A DNA stretch of 64,000 nucleotides. Source: Halobaculum litoreum. GTDB taxonomy: Archaea; Halobacteriota; Halobacteria; Halobacteriales; Haloferacaceae. The stretch spans positions 1,488,001-1,552,000 of the forward strand of contig NZ_CP126156.1 in NCBI RefSeq assembly GCF_030127125.1, read 5' to 3'. This document shows, piece after piece, positions 1-8,900 of this stretch. Position numbers and translations under genes: made by a program. The notes under the pieces were generated by a model. That model was not told the DNA's origin. It did not search any database and saw only the letters and a list, made by a program, of their open reading frames with translations. Within the stretch, counting starts at the first letter, position 1, and the number at the start of each line of letters is the position of its first letter.

Positions 1-402
1 CTTCGACTCTGCCTCCCGCGACGGGAACATCATCACCGACTTCCACTGGTACTCGCCGTCGGAGAGGAAGTACAGCAGGGTGTGCGGGTCGTCGCGGATG
101 TACGCCATCGCCGACCGCCACTCGTCGGCGAAGTTCGAGGGGTCGAACTTGAACTCGAACAGGCCGAACACGTAGTAGTCCTCGTTGGGGACGATGGCGT
201 CGCGGAACACGCCGCGCTCGCGCATCTTCCGGAGCGTCTCGCTGACGGTGACGTGGGAGACGTCGATGCCGTACTCGGCCGCGAGGACGTCCGCGAGCTC
301 GCGCGAGGAGACGCCCGGGTTCGCGGCGACCTCCTCGAGGATCGCCACGTCGCGTTCGCTGAAGTCCCAGTCGGGCGCCTCGTCGGCGGCGTCCCCGTTC
401 AT
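1..402 (-). CDS. Winged-helix transcriptional regulator (3' end outside window)
   Basis: The first 134 residues are visible; the gene runs off the left edge. The start is the ATG at 402. Residues about 14-75 look like a winged helix: a short acidic leader, then SERDVAILEEVAANPGVSSR and a recognition-helix-like HVTVSETLRKMRERG. The part after residue 80 (YYVFGLFEFKF) looks like the start of an effector domain. It lies 34 nt downstream of an acyl-CoA dehydrogenase on the same strand, so it may be co-transcribed and control the acyl-CoA genes. That role is inferred from position only. The exact family (Lrp-like or another haloarchaeal wHTH group) cannot be settled from the fragment. Confidence 0.75.
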   Translation of the reverse strand, partial: MNGDAADEAPDWDFSERDVAILEEVAANPGVSSRELADVLAAEYGIDVSHVTVSETLRKMRERGVFRDAIVPNEDYYVFGLFEFKFDPSNFADEWRSAMAYIRDDPHTLLYFLSDGEYQWKSVMMFPSREAESK

Positions 403-436
403 CGGCCGCCCGCGGCGACCGCGGCTGCGCGCGGGC

Positions 437-1579
437 TCACAGTATCTGGTCCGAGATGATGTTCTTCTGGATCTCGGAGGTGCCCTCGTAGATCTTCGTG
501 ATCCGGGCGTCGCGGTAGAACCGCTCGGCCGGGTGGTCGGTGACGAAGCCGGCGCCGCCGTGGACCTGGATCCCCTCGTCGGCGACCTCGACGGCGTGCT
601 CGGAGGCGAACAGCTTCGCCATCGACGCGAACTTCGCGGCCAGCTGGTCGTCGTTGCCCTCGTCGACGACCGACGCGGCGCGGTACGTCAGCGACCGGGC
701 CGCCTCCACGTTCGTCGCCATCTCGGCGATCTTGTGGGAGACGGCTTGATACTCCGAGATCCGCTTGCCGCCCTGCTCGCGCTCGCCGGCGTACTCGGCG
801 GCGGCGTCGAGCGCCCCCTGCGCGGCGCCGACCGCCTGTGCCGCGACGGAGGTGCGCCCGTCGGCGAAGAAGTTCATCAGCTGGTAGAACCCCTGGTCGA
901 CCGCGCCGATGACGTTCTCCTCGGGCACGCGGACGTCGTCGAGGCGGATCTCCGCGAGGTCCGAGGCGCGGATGCCGAGTTTGTTGTCGATCTTCGTCGG
1001 CTCGAACCCCTCGCGGTCGGTCTCGACGAGGAAGGCGGTGATGCCGCGGTGGCGCTCGCCCGGCGTCGTCTTCGCCATCACGACGGCCACGTCGGCGATC
1101 GTGCCGTTCGTGATCCACATCTTGTCGCCGTTCAGCACCCACTCGTCGCCGTCCTGCTCGGCGCGCGTCTCGATGCCCGCCACGTCCGAGCCGTGCGCCG
1201 GCTCGGAGATGCACGAACAGGTGGCCGACTCGCCGGCGGCGACCTTCGGGAGCCACTCCTCTTTCATCCACTCGTCGCCGAACTTGCGGATCATCGAGGT
1301 GCCGAAGCCGCGAGAGCCGATCGCGGAGCCGATCCCGGGGTCGGCGCGCCACAGCTCCTCGGTGACGACCGCCGAGGTGAGCAGGTCCATCCCCGCCCCG
1401 CCGTACTCCTCGGGGATCGTCGGCGCGACCAGGTCGTAGCGCGCCGCCTGCTCGACGAGGTCGTGCGGGTAGCGCTTCTCCTCGTCGTGCTCGCGCGCGA
1501 CGGGTCGGATCTCGTTTTCGCCGAACTCCCGCACCACGTCGCGGATCGCCTCCTGCTCGCTCGAAAGTTGGAACGCCAT
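437..1579 (-). CDS. Acyl-CoA dehydrogenase
   Basis: A 380-residue FAD enzyme of normal length for the family. It catalyses alpha,beta-dehydrogenation of an acyl-CoA and passes electrons to ETF. The middle-domain motif CISEPAHGSD is at residues 123-132. The C-terminal YEGTSEIQ places the expected catalytic Glu at residue 365. The start ATG at 1579 gives MAFQLSSEQE, the usual family N-terminus. The downstream neighbour is the winged-helix regulator; upstream is an alpha/beta hydrolase on the same strand. The substrate class (short, medium or branched chain) cannot be read from the sequence, although YEGTSEIQ is common in short/branched-chain and butyryl-CoA types. Confidence 0.95.
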   Translation of the reverse strand: MAFQLSSEQEAIRDVVREFGENEIRPVAREHDEEKRYPHDLVEQAARYDLVAPTIPEEYGGAGMDLLTSAVVTEELWRADPGIGSAIGSRGFGTSMIRKFGDEWMKEEWLPKVAAGESATCSCISEPAHGSDVAGIETRAEQDGDEWVLNGDKMWITNGTIADVAVVMAKTTPGERHRGITAFLVETDREGFEPTKIDNKLGIRASDLAEIRLDDVRVPEENVIGAVDQGFYQLMNFFADGRTSVAAQAVGAAQGALDAAAEYAGEREQGGKRISEYQAVSHKIAEMATNVEAARSLTYRAASVVDEGNDDQLAAKFASMAKLFASEHAVEVADEGIQVHGGAGFVTDHPAERFYRDARITKIYEGTSEIQKNIISDQIL

Positions 1580-1646
1580 GGGCCGAGTGACCTTTCCATC
1601 GCTAAATAGTCACCGGCGACTCCCGTCGACCGGGACCCCGCCCGAA

Positions 1647-2507
1647 CTAGTTCGCGAGGAACCCCGACAGCGCCTCGCGATACGCCTCGGTCCGGTCGTG
1701 AGTGACCCAGTGGTACGCCCCCGACAGCGGCTCGACCGCACAGTCGCCCGCGATCGCGTCGGCGAGGCGGTGGGCGTTCGCCACCGGCTGGAGGACGTCG
1801 TCGCCGCCCCACAGACACAGCGTGTCCGCGGTGACGGCGCCGTAGTCGATGCACGTGGTGTCGTTCGTGTTCGTCGCCACGGCCGCGCGGGCCAGCGCGG
1901 TCCGGCCGCCCTCGCGCTTCCACGGCGCCTTCATGCCGGCGACGAACGCCGGGTCCGCCTCGCCGTGGGCGCCCTCGGCGAACAGGAACTCGAGCTGCTC
2001 GTCGAACTCCTCGTCGTCCCACCCGTCGACGACGCCCGGGACGCCCAGCGAGTTGACGTACTCCACCGGCCACGAGTCGAAGCACGCCGCGTTCGAGAGG
2101 ACCAGCTTCCGGACGTGCTCGGGGCGCGCGGCGGCGTAGCGGAGCGCGACGCCGCCGCCGATGTCGTGGGCGACGAGGTCGACGTGGTCGTAGTCGGCCT
2201 CGGCGACGATGTCGGCGAGCACGCTCGTCTGTGCGCGTACCGACCGGTCGAAGTCGTCCGTGCGCTGGGAGTTGCCGTAGCCCGGGAAGTCGGGGGCGAT
2301 CACGTGTCGCTCCTCGGCGACGGCGGGCGCGACGCCCCGCCACAGGAACGACCACGTCGGGATCCCGTGGAGGAACACGACGGGCGGCCCGCCGTTGTCC
2401 CGTCCCGCCCCGTAGTACGCCACGTCGAGGTCGCGCCCGTCGACGACGGCCGTCGTCGCCGACTGCGCCGCCGTCCACGCCTCGTGGTCCGCGTCGAGTC
2501 CCACCAT
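1647..2507 (-). CDS. Alpha/beta hydrolase with Asp nucleophile (haloalkane dehalogenase / epoxide hydrolase type)
   Basis: A 286-residue alpha/beta-hydrolase. The oxyanion motif FLHGIPTWSFLWRG resembles the HGNPTSSYLWR motif of haloalkane dehalogenases. The nucleophile elbow is VAHDIGGG, so the nucleophile should be Asp, not Ser. The acid is probably the Asp of LWGGDDVL, and the base the His of AYHWVTHDR. The Trp that follows the nucleophile in true haloalkane dehalogenases is Ile here, so dehalogenation is not assured; epoxide hydrolase or another ester-intermediate chemistry is possible. The ATG at 2507 gives MVGLDADHEAW. It sits between two acyl-CoA dehydrogenases on the same strand. Confidence 0.85.
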   Translation of the reverse strand: MVGLDADHEAWTAAQSATTAVVDGRDLDVAYYGAGRDNGGPPVVFLHGIPTWSFLWRGVAPAVAEERHVIAPDFPGYGNSQRTDDFDRSVRAQTSVLADIVAEADYDHVDLVAHDIGGGVALRYAAARPEHVRKLVLSNAACFDSWPVEYVNSLGVPGVVDGWDDEEFDEQLEFLFAEGAHGEADPAFVAGMKAPWKREGGRTALARAAVATNTNDTTCIDYGAVTADTLCLWGGDDVLQPVANAHRLADAIAGDCAVEPLSGAYHWVTHDRTEAYREALSGFLAN

Positions 2508-2557
2508 ACGAGGGGGTTCTCGACCCGGCGACGTAAATCGGACCGGCCGTTCCCGGC

Positions 2558-3781
2558 TTACTCGCTCGGCTCGCCGTAGCGTGTCACGTTGGCGAGTTCG
2601 GACTCGTCCACGTCGCCGAACGCGTCGCGGGCGATGACGCGACGGTGGACCTCGTCGGCGCCGTCGATGACGCGGAACTGCCGGACGGACTCGTAGAAGT
2701 CGGCGATCGGGAGGTCCTTCCCGATGCCGTTGCCGCCGCAGATCTGCAGGGCCGTGTCGACGATGTCCTGCACGGTGTTGGCGGCGAACGTCTTGCTCAT
2801 CGCCACCTGCACGCGCGCCTCCTCGTCGCGGTCGATCCGCGCGGCGGCGTCGCGCACCATCGTCCGCACGGCGTGCAACTCGGTCTCGGCGTCGGCCACG
2901 TCGTGTCGCAGCGCCTGCTTGTCGGCCAGCGGGCCGTCGAACGCCTCGCGCTCGCTGGCGTACGCCTTCGCGACGTCGAGCGCGCGCTCGGCCATCCCCG
3001 CGAAGCGCATACAGTGGGTGAGCCGCGCGGGCCCGAGGCGCTGTTGGGCGTGGGCGAAGCCCCGGTTCTCGGTGCCCAGCAGGTTCTCCTCGGGCACGCG
3101 GACGCCGTCGTACTCGATCTCGGCGTGGCCGACGCCGGTCACCTCGCCGCCGACGTGGGGGACGTCGCGGACGACGTTCACGCCCGGCGTGTCCGCGGGG
3201 ACGAGGAACAGCGACGTGCCCTCGTACGGGTGGGCCTCTTGGTCGGTCCGGGCCATCACGATGAGCACGTCCGCCTCGGTGCCCCCCGTCGTCCACCACT
3301 TGTGGCCGTCGATCACCCACTCGTCGCCGTCCTTCTCGGCGGTCGTGCGGATCATCTTCGGGTCGGAGCCGCCGCCCTGCATCGGCTCGGTCATCGAGAA
3401 GCCCGACGAGATCTCGCCCGCGACGAGCGGGCGGAGCCACCGCTCCTGTTGCTCGTCGGTGCCGAGCAGCTCCAGCGTGTGCATGTTCCCCTCGTCGGGG
3501 GCGTCGACGCGACACGCCGCGGCGCCCAACAGCGAGCGCCCGGCCTGTTCGAACATCGGCAACACGTCGCGGAACGCCATCCCCATGCCGCCCCACTCCT
3601 CGTCGATCTGCGGGCAGAACACGTCGTACTCGCGGGCCGTCTCGCGGAGGGCCGCCAGCTGCTCGGCAGTCACGGGACCGTCGCCGAGCACCTCGCGCTC
3701 GACGGGGATCACTTCCTCGTCGACGAACTCCCGGGTCCGCTCGGCGAGGGCGCGCGCCGCCTCGCTGTCGTCGTACTCCAT
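2558..3781 (-). CDS. Acyl-CoA dehydrogenase, ACAD10/ACAD11-like
   Basis: A 407-residue acyl-CoA dehydrogenase. The FAD-binding stretch SMTEPMQGGGSDP lies in the middle domain. The C-terminus has IDGADEVH (residues 372-379), where ordinary family members have YEGTSEIQ; the DGxDEVH form is typical of ACAD10/ACAD11 and related bacterial proteins. It is divergent from an APH-type phosphotransferase at 3868, and the 86-nt gap must hold both promoters. In mammals these two activities are one polypeptide, which suggests they work in one pathway here. The ATG at 3781 gives MEYDDSEAARAL. I am sure of the family; the 4-hydroxyacyl-CoA role is inferred. Confidence 0.93.
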   Translation of the reverse strand: MEYDDSEAARALAERTREFVDEEVIPVEREVLGDGPVTAEQLAALRETAREYDVFCPQIDEEWGGMGMAFRDVLPMFEQAGRSLLGAAACRVDAPDEGNMHTLELLGTDEQQERWLRPLVAGEISSGFSMTEPMQGGGSDPKMIRTTAEKDGDEWVIDGHKWWTTGGTEADVLIVMARTDQEAHPYEGTSLFLVPADTPGVNVVRDVPHVGGEVTGVGHAEIEYDGVRVPEENLLGTENRGFAHAQQRLGPARLTHCMRFAGMAERALDVAKAYASEREAFDGPLADKQALRHDVADAETELHAVRTMVRDAAARIDRDEEARVQVAMSKTFAANTVQDIVDTALQICGGNGIGKDLPIADFYESVRQFRVIDGADEVHRRVIARDAFGDVDESELANVTRYGEPSE

Positions 3782-3867
3782 ACCACCGCCTTCGGTCGCC
3801 GCGGGAAAACAGTACCCCCGCCCGGTCGACCCCGGCGCTTTTGCCCGGCGGTGTGGAATCGCCCCAC
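3782..3867. promoter_or_regulatory. Divergent promoter region, dehydrogenase / phosphotransferase
   Basis: This 86-nt gap separates two divergent starts (3781 minus, 3868 plus). An AT-richer stretch at about 3803-3815 reads TACTGTTTTCCC on the minus strand, 22-34 nt before the dehydrogenase ATG. Another, CGCTTTTGCC at about 3837-3846, is 22-31 nt before the phosphotransferase ATG. Both spacings fit leaderless haloarchaeal transcripts. The assignment is by eye. Confidence 0.45.
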
Positions 3868-4972
3868 ATGACCGACACGGACGACACCGCGGACGCCGAC
3901 GCAGCCGTCGACTCGGCGGCGTACTTCCGACGCCTCGTCGACCCGGAACGACTCCGCACGTACCTCGCCGACGCGCTCGGCCCGGCCGACGAGTTCGACG
4001 TGCGCCGCCACCCGGAGGGCCACTCCAACGAGACGCTGTTCGTCACCTACGGCGACCGCGAACTGGTGATCCGCCGGCCGCCGCCCGGCGAGACCGCCGA
4101 GACCGCCCACGACGTGCTCCGGGAGTACCGCGTGATGGACGCGCTCCAGGACACCCCGGTGCCGCTCCCCGAGACGGTGCTCGCGTGCGACGACCACGAC
4201 GTGCTCGGCTCGGACTTCTACGTGATGGCACGGACCGCGGGCGACGTGCTCCGCGAGGCCGAACCCGAGCGCTTCGCCGCCCCCGAGCACCGCCGCCGCG
4301 TCGGCGAGGAGTTGGTCGACGGGCTCGCGGCGATCCACGCGGTCGACCCCGAGGCGGTCGGCCTCGCGGAGTTCGGCCGGCCCGCGGGGTTCACCGAGCG
4401 GCAGGTGGGTCGCTGGGCCAAGCAGTTCGAGTGGGCGTTCGACGTGACCGCCGAGGAGCGCGCCGTCCCCGAGATCCGCGAGGTGACCGAGTGGCTGCAG
4501 GCGAACGTGCCCGACGACCACGAGCAGACGCTCGTCCACGGCGACTACAAACTGGACAACGTGATGTACGCGCCCGGCACGCCGCCGGAACTCGTCGCCG
4601 TGTTCGACTGGGAGCTGTCGGCGCTGGGCGACCCGCTCACCGATCTGGGGTGGATGCTCTCCTTCTGGCGCGATCCGGGCGACCCCGCGCCCGCGACCCC
4701 GGAACTGACGGCGACGTTCATGGAGCGCGAGGGGGTACCCGAGCCGACGCGACCTCGTCGACCGCTACGAGGACGCCACCGGGATCGAGTACGACCACGA
4801 CCGCTTCTACCGGACGCTCGCGGTGTACAAGCTGGCCGCGCTGGGGGAGATGTTCTTCCGGCGTTACTTGGAGGGGAACAGCGACGACCCGCTGTACCCG
4901 ACGATGGAGACGCGGGTGCCCGCGATGGCCGAGCGCTGCCTGCGGATCGTCGACGGCGAGGAGCCGCTGTAG
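3868..4972 (+). CDS. APH-type phosphotransferase, LvaA / ACAD10-kinase-like (one-base frameshift)
   Basis: An aminoglycoside-phosphotransferase-fold kinase of the kind linked to acyl-CoA dehydrogenases. The Brenner motif HGDYKLDN is at residues 224-231 and the metal-binding DWE at 247-249, so the active site is complete. Translation stays in frame from the ATG at 3868 until a run of five G at 4731-4735. With one G removed, the frame continues through RRDLVDRYEDATGIEYDH to a TAG at 4970-4972, giving about 367 residues. As written, translation goes out of frame after about residue 288. The intact C-terminal reading argues for a sequencing error or a very recent mutation. It is divergent from the ACAD10/11-like dehydrogenase. 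Known relatives phosphorylate 4-hydroxyacyl-CoA. Confidence 0.88.
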
Positions 4973-5053
4973 GTCGGCGTCGCACCGCACTCGTGTGCCG
5001 TGGTGGCAGCCGTCGCCACCCGAACTAAGTCCTCCGCGACCCTACACGTGGGT

Positions 5054-6025
5054 ATGACTCTCCGATCCAAACTCGCCGCGACCGCGAAGTACGCCCTCCT
5101 CGGCGCGGGCGTGACCGTCGCCGCGACGAAGGCGTTGCGCGCGAAGGCGGGCGAACTCGAACCGCCGCTCGACGGCGTCCAGGGCACCTTCCGCTGGCGC
5201 GGGATGGACGTCGCCTACACCGAAGCCGGCGACGAGGACGACGAGACGGTCGTCCTCCTCCACGGCATCAACGCCGCCGGCTCGGCGGGCGAGTGGCGCG
5301 AGACGTTCGCCCCCCTCTCGAAGGAGTACCACGTCGTCGCGCCCGACCTCCCCGGCTTCGGCCGCTCCGAGCGCCCGCCGCTGCGCTACTCGGCGGCGCT
5401 GTACGAGGACTTCGTCCGCGACTTCCTCGCGGAGTTCCCCGGCGCGCGCGTCGTCGCCTCCTCGCTGACGGGCGCGTACGTCCTCGGCGTCGCCGACGAC
5501 CTCGACGTGGCCGAGGTGACGCTCGTGTGCCCGACCGCCGTCGCCGGCCCGGAGCCGCCGAAGCCGGCGATCCGGGAACTGATCCGCGCGCCCGTCCTCG
5601 GCGACGCGGTGTTCGGGCTGCTCACGTCGAAGCCGTCCATCGACTACTTCAACGCCGACCACGGCTACTGGGACCCGGCGAAGGCCGGCGAGGACTGGCC
5701 CGACTACGAGTGGCGCACGACCCACCAGCAGGGCGCGCGCTTCGCCCCCGCGTCGTTCGTCTCGGGCTTTCTCAACAGCGACGTCGACCTCGCGAGCGCG
5801 CTCGCCGACCTCGACGTCCCGACGACGCTCGTGTGGGGACGCGAGGCCGACCTCCCGCCGCTGTCGACCGGGCGGGAGTTGGCCGACGACGCCGGCTGTG
5901 AGTTGGTCGTGTTCGACGACGCGATGCTGCTGCCGCACGTGGAGTTCGGCGAGCAGTTCGTCGCGGTCGTCGCGGGCGAGCGCCCGGGCGAGACCGTGAC
6001 GGTGGAGCAGGAGAACGGGGAGTAG
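5054..6025 (+). CDS. Alpha/beta hydrolase, probably membrane-anchored
   Basis: A 323-residue alpha/beta hydrolase. The first 35 residues are basic and hydrophobic (KYALLGAGVTVAATKALR), suggesting an N-terminal anchor or signal. The oxyanion region is LLHGINAAGSAGEW. The nucleophile elbow is VVASSLTGAYV, with Ser as nucleophile in an unusual SSLTG context rather than GxSxG. The acid is probably the Asp of WGREADLPP and the base the His of LLPHVEFGEQF. The start is the ATG at 5054; an upstream in-frame GTG at 5000 would add 18 residues with no family support. It follows the phosphotransferase on the same strand by 81 nt. The substrate is unknown. Confidence 0.85.
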   Translation: MTLRSKLAATAKYALLGAGVTVAATKALRAKAGELEPPLDGVQGTFRWRGMDVAYTEAGDEDDETVVLLHGINAAGSAGEWRETFAPLSKEYHVVAPDLPGFGRSERPPLRYSAALYEDFVRDFLAEFPGARVVASSLTGAYVLGVADDLDVAEVTLVCPTAVAGPEPPKPAIRELIRAPVLGDAVFGLLTSKPSIDYFNADHGYWDPAKAGEDWPDYEWRTTHQQGARFAPASFVSGFLNSDVDLASALADLDVPTTLVWGREADLPPLSTGRELADDAGCELVVFDDAMLLPHVEFGEQFVAVVAGERPGETVTVEQENGE

Positions 6026-6053
6026 AGCGGGGCTCGGTACCTCGTGGCGGCCC

Positions 6054-6470
6054 TCAGGGGCGTAGCCACGCCGGGACGTCGTCGATCTCCTGCGGGGAGT
6101 TGTGGTACAGTTGCTCGAGACACTCGGTGATGAACTGGACGATGTCCCGCCCGGCCTCCGGCGCGAGCGTCACCACGGTACCGATGTCCGTCCCCTGCGT
6201 GAAGTGGAACAGGATCGCCGTGTCGTACACCGACACCGTGCAGTGGTCGGTGCCGAGGTCGAACGGGCGCTCGGGTGCGAGCTCCCGGCTCCTCTCGCGG
6301 TAGTACGCGACGAACGCCGCCAGTTCCTCGTCGCTGTACTCGTCTCGCACGTCGTCGCGCACGTACAACACCTCGTGGTCGTCCGCCGAGTAGTGGAGCG
6401 CCGCGCGCAGGTAGTCCCCGGCCTCCCGGCGGAGGAACTGGACGAGATGGTCGGCTCTGCCGGAACTCAT
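6054..6470 (-). CDS. Conserved haloarchaeal hypothetical protein
   Basis: A 138-residue acidic protein with no membrane segment. It starts at ATG 6470 (MSSGRADHLVQFLRREAGDY); a GTG at 6479 is the alternative. The reading frame has alternating strand- and helix-like segments (TVSVYDTAILFHFTQGTDIG; DIVQFITECLEQLYHNS) and looks like a small alpha/beta sensor or regulatory domain. I do not recognise a catalytic motif. It is convergent with the alpha/beta hydrolase (28 nt) and shares its strand with the DUF35/thiolase pair. Similar proteins seem common in haloarchaea, but no function is proposed. Confidence 0.7.
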   Translation of the reverse strand: MSSGRADHLVQFLRREAGDYLRAALHYSADDHEVLYVRDDVRDEYSDEELAAFVAYYRERSRELAPERPFDLGTDHCTVSVYDTAILFHFTQGTDIGTVVTLAPEAGRDIVQFITECLEQLYHNSPQEIDDVPAWLRP

Positions 6471-6534
6471 GCCCGACACACCGCCCGGAGCGATATGACT
6501 GTGCCCCTGTCGGAACTGCCCGCCGGGAGGCCGA

Positions 6535-6930
6535 TCAGTCCGACCGGAACACGATCAGCCGATTTCCGGTCGCGCCGTTCGGCTCCACGTCCGGCCGCAC
6601 CTCGTCGCCGATGGCGACCGCGTCGCCCGCCGCGTCGGCGACGATCCCCGTGATCCGGACGGGCCCGAAGTCGACGACCGCGGTGACGTACGGCGGCTCG
6701 ACACCGAAGCCGGACGGCGCGACGTGGACCTCGGAGAACGTCGCGATCTCGCCCGTCGTGGGGAGCGGCGCCTCCGAGAGGTCCGTGCTCCCGCACTCCG
6801 GGCAGACGCGCCGCGGCGGGAGGCTCCCGTGGCCGTTCGCACACTCGACGTAGTACCCCTCCTCGCCGAGCGCGTCGGCCCACTCGTCGTACCCCGTGTT
6901 CGCGGGCACCTCGGGGTCGGAGTCGCTCAT
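6535..6930 (-). CDS. Zn-ribbon OB-fold protein (DUF35), thiolase partner
   Basis: A 131-residue DUF35 protein: an N-terminal rubredoxin-like zinc ribbon (Cys30, His34, Cys43, Cys46) followed by an OB fold (GEIATFSEVHVAP; PYVTAVVDF; ITGIVAD). In archaea such proteins bind thiolases or HMG-CoA synthase and are thought to channel acyl-CoA between active sites. The second metal pair is a clear CxxC, while the first is Cys-x3-His, a modest deviation. Its ATG overlaps the thiolase stop by 4 nt (ATGA), so the two are translationally coupled and very probably form a complex. Confidence 0.9.
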   Translation of the reverse strand: MSDSDPEVPANTGYDEWADALGEEGYYVECANGHGSLPPRRVCPECGSTDLSEAPLPTTGEIATFSEVHVAPSGFGVEPPYVTAVVDFGPVRITGIVADAAGDAVAIGDEVRPDVEPNGATGNRLIVFRSD

Positions 6931-8092
6931 TCGGCCACCTCCAGGACGTGGACGACGGCGCTGGCGACCGTCCCGCCCGCGTTGTGGGTGAGCCCGACCG
7001 TCGCGTCCGCCACCGCGTCGCTGTTGGGGTGGTCGCCGCGCAGCAGGCGGGTCAGCTCGGCGATCTGTGAGCCGCCGGTCGCGCCGACGGGGTGGCCTTT
7101 CGCCTTCAGCCCGCCCGAGAGGTTGATCGGGAGGTCGCCGTCGCGGGTGGTGTCGCCGCGGCGGGCCGCGCCGATCCCCTCGCCCGGCTCGAAGAAGCCG
7201 AGCGACTCCAGCGCCAGCACCTCCGCGATGGTGAAGCAGTCGTGCACCTCCGCGACCTCGACGTCGTCGCTGGTGATCCCGGCGTCGGCGTACGCCTCCT
7301 CGGCGGCGTCCGTGGCGGCGGGCGTGCGGGCCATGTCCGCGCGGTCCTGCAGGGCGGCGCGGTCGCCCCCTGCCCGGTGCCGGTGATCGCCACCGACGCG
7401 TCGAGACCGTGCTCGGCGGCGAACGCCTCGGAGACGAGGACGAGCGCGCTCGCGCCGTCGGTGATGGGGCACGCGTCGAACAGGTGGAGCGGGGAGGCGA
7501 CCTCGGGGGAGTCGAGCGCCTGCTCGACGGTGATCTCGCGTTGGTACTGCGCGTAGTCGTTGGGGACGGCGTTGGCGTGGTTCTTCACCGCGACGTGTGC
7601 GAGGTCCTCCCGGTCGCCGCCGTACTCGTCGAAGTAGGCGCGCGCCATCAGCGCGTACGCTCCCGGGAAGGTGACGCCCGCGCGCACCTCGAACAGCTCG
7701 TCGGCGGCGACCGCCAGCGACTCCGTCACCTCGGCCGTCGAGAGGTTCGTCATGCGCTCCATCCCGCCGGCGAGCACCACGTCGTTCTCGCCCGACCGGA
7801 TCGCGCGGACGGCCTCGCGGACGGCAACGCCCGCGGAGGCGCACGCCTCCTCGTAGCGCGTTCCGGCACAGCGCAGGCCAGCCGCCTCGGCCATCACCGG
7901 CGCCTGGTGGCCCTGCCGTTCCGCCAACGCGCCCATGAAGTTCCCGTAGTTGAGGTGCTCGACGTCGTCGCCGTCGACGCCAGCGTCGGACAGCGCCGCG
8001 AGCGCGGCCTCCGCGAACAGGTCGCGACCGGTCCGCCCCTCGTGTGCCCCGAACGGGGTGAGGCCGACGCCCGCGACTCGGACTCCTGTCAT
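6927..8092 (-). CDS. Thiolase family protein, SCP2-thiolase-like (one-base frameshift)
   Basis: A thiolase of about 388 residues once one frameshift is corrected. The nucleophilic Cys is in YEEACASAG, the second active-site segment is GLKAKGHPVGATG, and the C-terminal motif is VGLTHNAGG. This arrangement matches archaeal thiolases that work with DUF35. From ATG 8092 the frame is good to ITGTGQG; the C run at 7366-7370 then has five bases where six are needed. After adding one, it continues DRAALQDRADMARTPAATDA to the stop at 6927. It would cleave or condense 3-ketoacyl-CoA. The DUF35 gene overlaps its stop. Sequencing error is the simplest reason for the shift. Confidence 0.9.
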
Positions 8093-8267
8093 ACCCGTCG
8101 GGTGGTCCCCGGTCGGTGAAAGGCCTGCCGGAGTTTCGCGTCTGCGGCGTCGCTGCCGTGCGAATTTACTCGGCTCCGGGTTGCACCTTGCCGCTCCCCG
8201 CGGGGCGGGGACGGCGCGGCCGCTGACGGACGTGAGAACGGAAGCGGTCCGAGCGAAGCCGTCGGAC

Positions 8268-8798
8268 CTACCGGACGAGAAGGTCCTTGCCCTTCTCGAC
8301 GACGACGCGGCACGGCGGGGTCATCTTGTTGTACGCGCGACGGTACGCCTCCTTGACCACGTCGGCCTGGTCGACGTCGACGTACGCCGTGAAGATGGTG
8401 TCGCCGGCCTTCATGCGGGCGGCGGTGCCGACGGGCTTGCCGAACGCCTGACGCATGCCGTCGGAGACGCGGTCCGCGCCCGCGCCGGTCGCCTGCTTGT
8501 TCTCGCGCAGGATCTGGTGCGGGAACTTGCGCAGGACCATCTTGTAGTTGCCCTCGCCGAGCTCGCGGATGAGGTGGCGGTTGGCCGACAGGCGCGCCGA
8601 CTCCAGCGAGCCGTGGCGGATCTGGACGTCCTCCTCGGTGACCAGCGAGATGTGGACTGGGTAGTCGTCCGGGTCCGTCTTCAGGTCGCCCATGTTGTGC
8701 TGTGCGATCTTCGAGCCAGGGATACCGGTGACGTAGTCGCGCCGCGTGTACGACGGCTTGTCGATCTTCCGGTACATAGAGGCCGGCTTGTCGGACAT
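8268..8798 (-). CDS. rpl10e: 50S ribosomal protein L10e (uL16 family)
   Basis: A 176-residue L10e, the archaeal/eukaryotic relative of bacterial L16, part of the large subunit near the A site and the central protuberance. Diagnostic segments are [54 protein letters not shown] and KPVGTAARM. Length and start (ATG 8798) match the family. A TATA-like GGCTTTAAC lies at 8831-8839 on the minus strand, 33-41 nt before the start. It stands alone between the thiolase start (head-to-tail) and nucS on the same strand, 102 nt upstream. Confidence 0.98.
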   Translation of the reverse strand: MSDKPASMYRKIDKPSYTRRDYVTGIPGSKIAQHNMGDLKTDPDDYPVHISLVTEEDVQIRHGSLESARLSANRHLIRELGEGNYKMVLRKFPHQILRENKQATGAGADRVSDGMRQAFGKPVGTAARMKAGDTIFTAYVDVDQADVVKEAYRRAYNKMTPPCRVVVEKGKDLLVR

Positions 8799-8900
8799 GG
8801 TTACTTGTCCGAGACGATGGCGGTGCGGGGGTTAAAGCCTACGTTTCGCCGCCCTGCGCGTGCGGGGCGTCCACACGGGCCGGGGCGGCCGACCGCCGGG

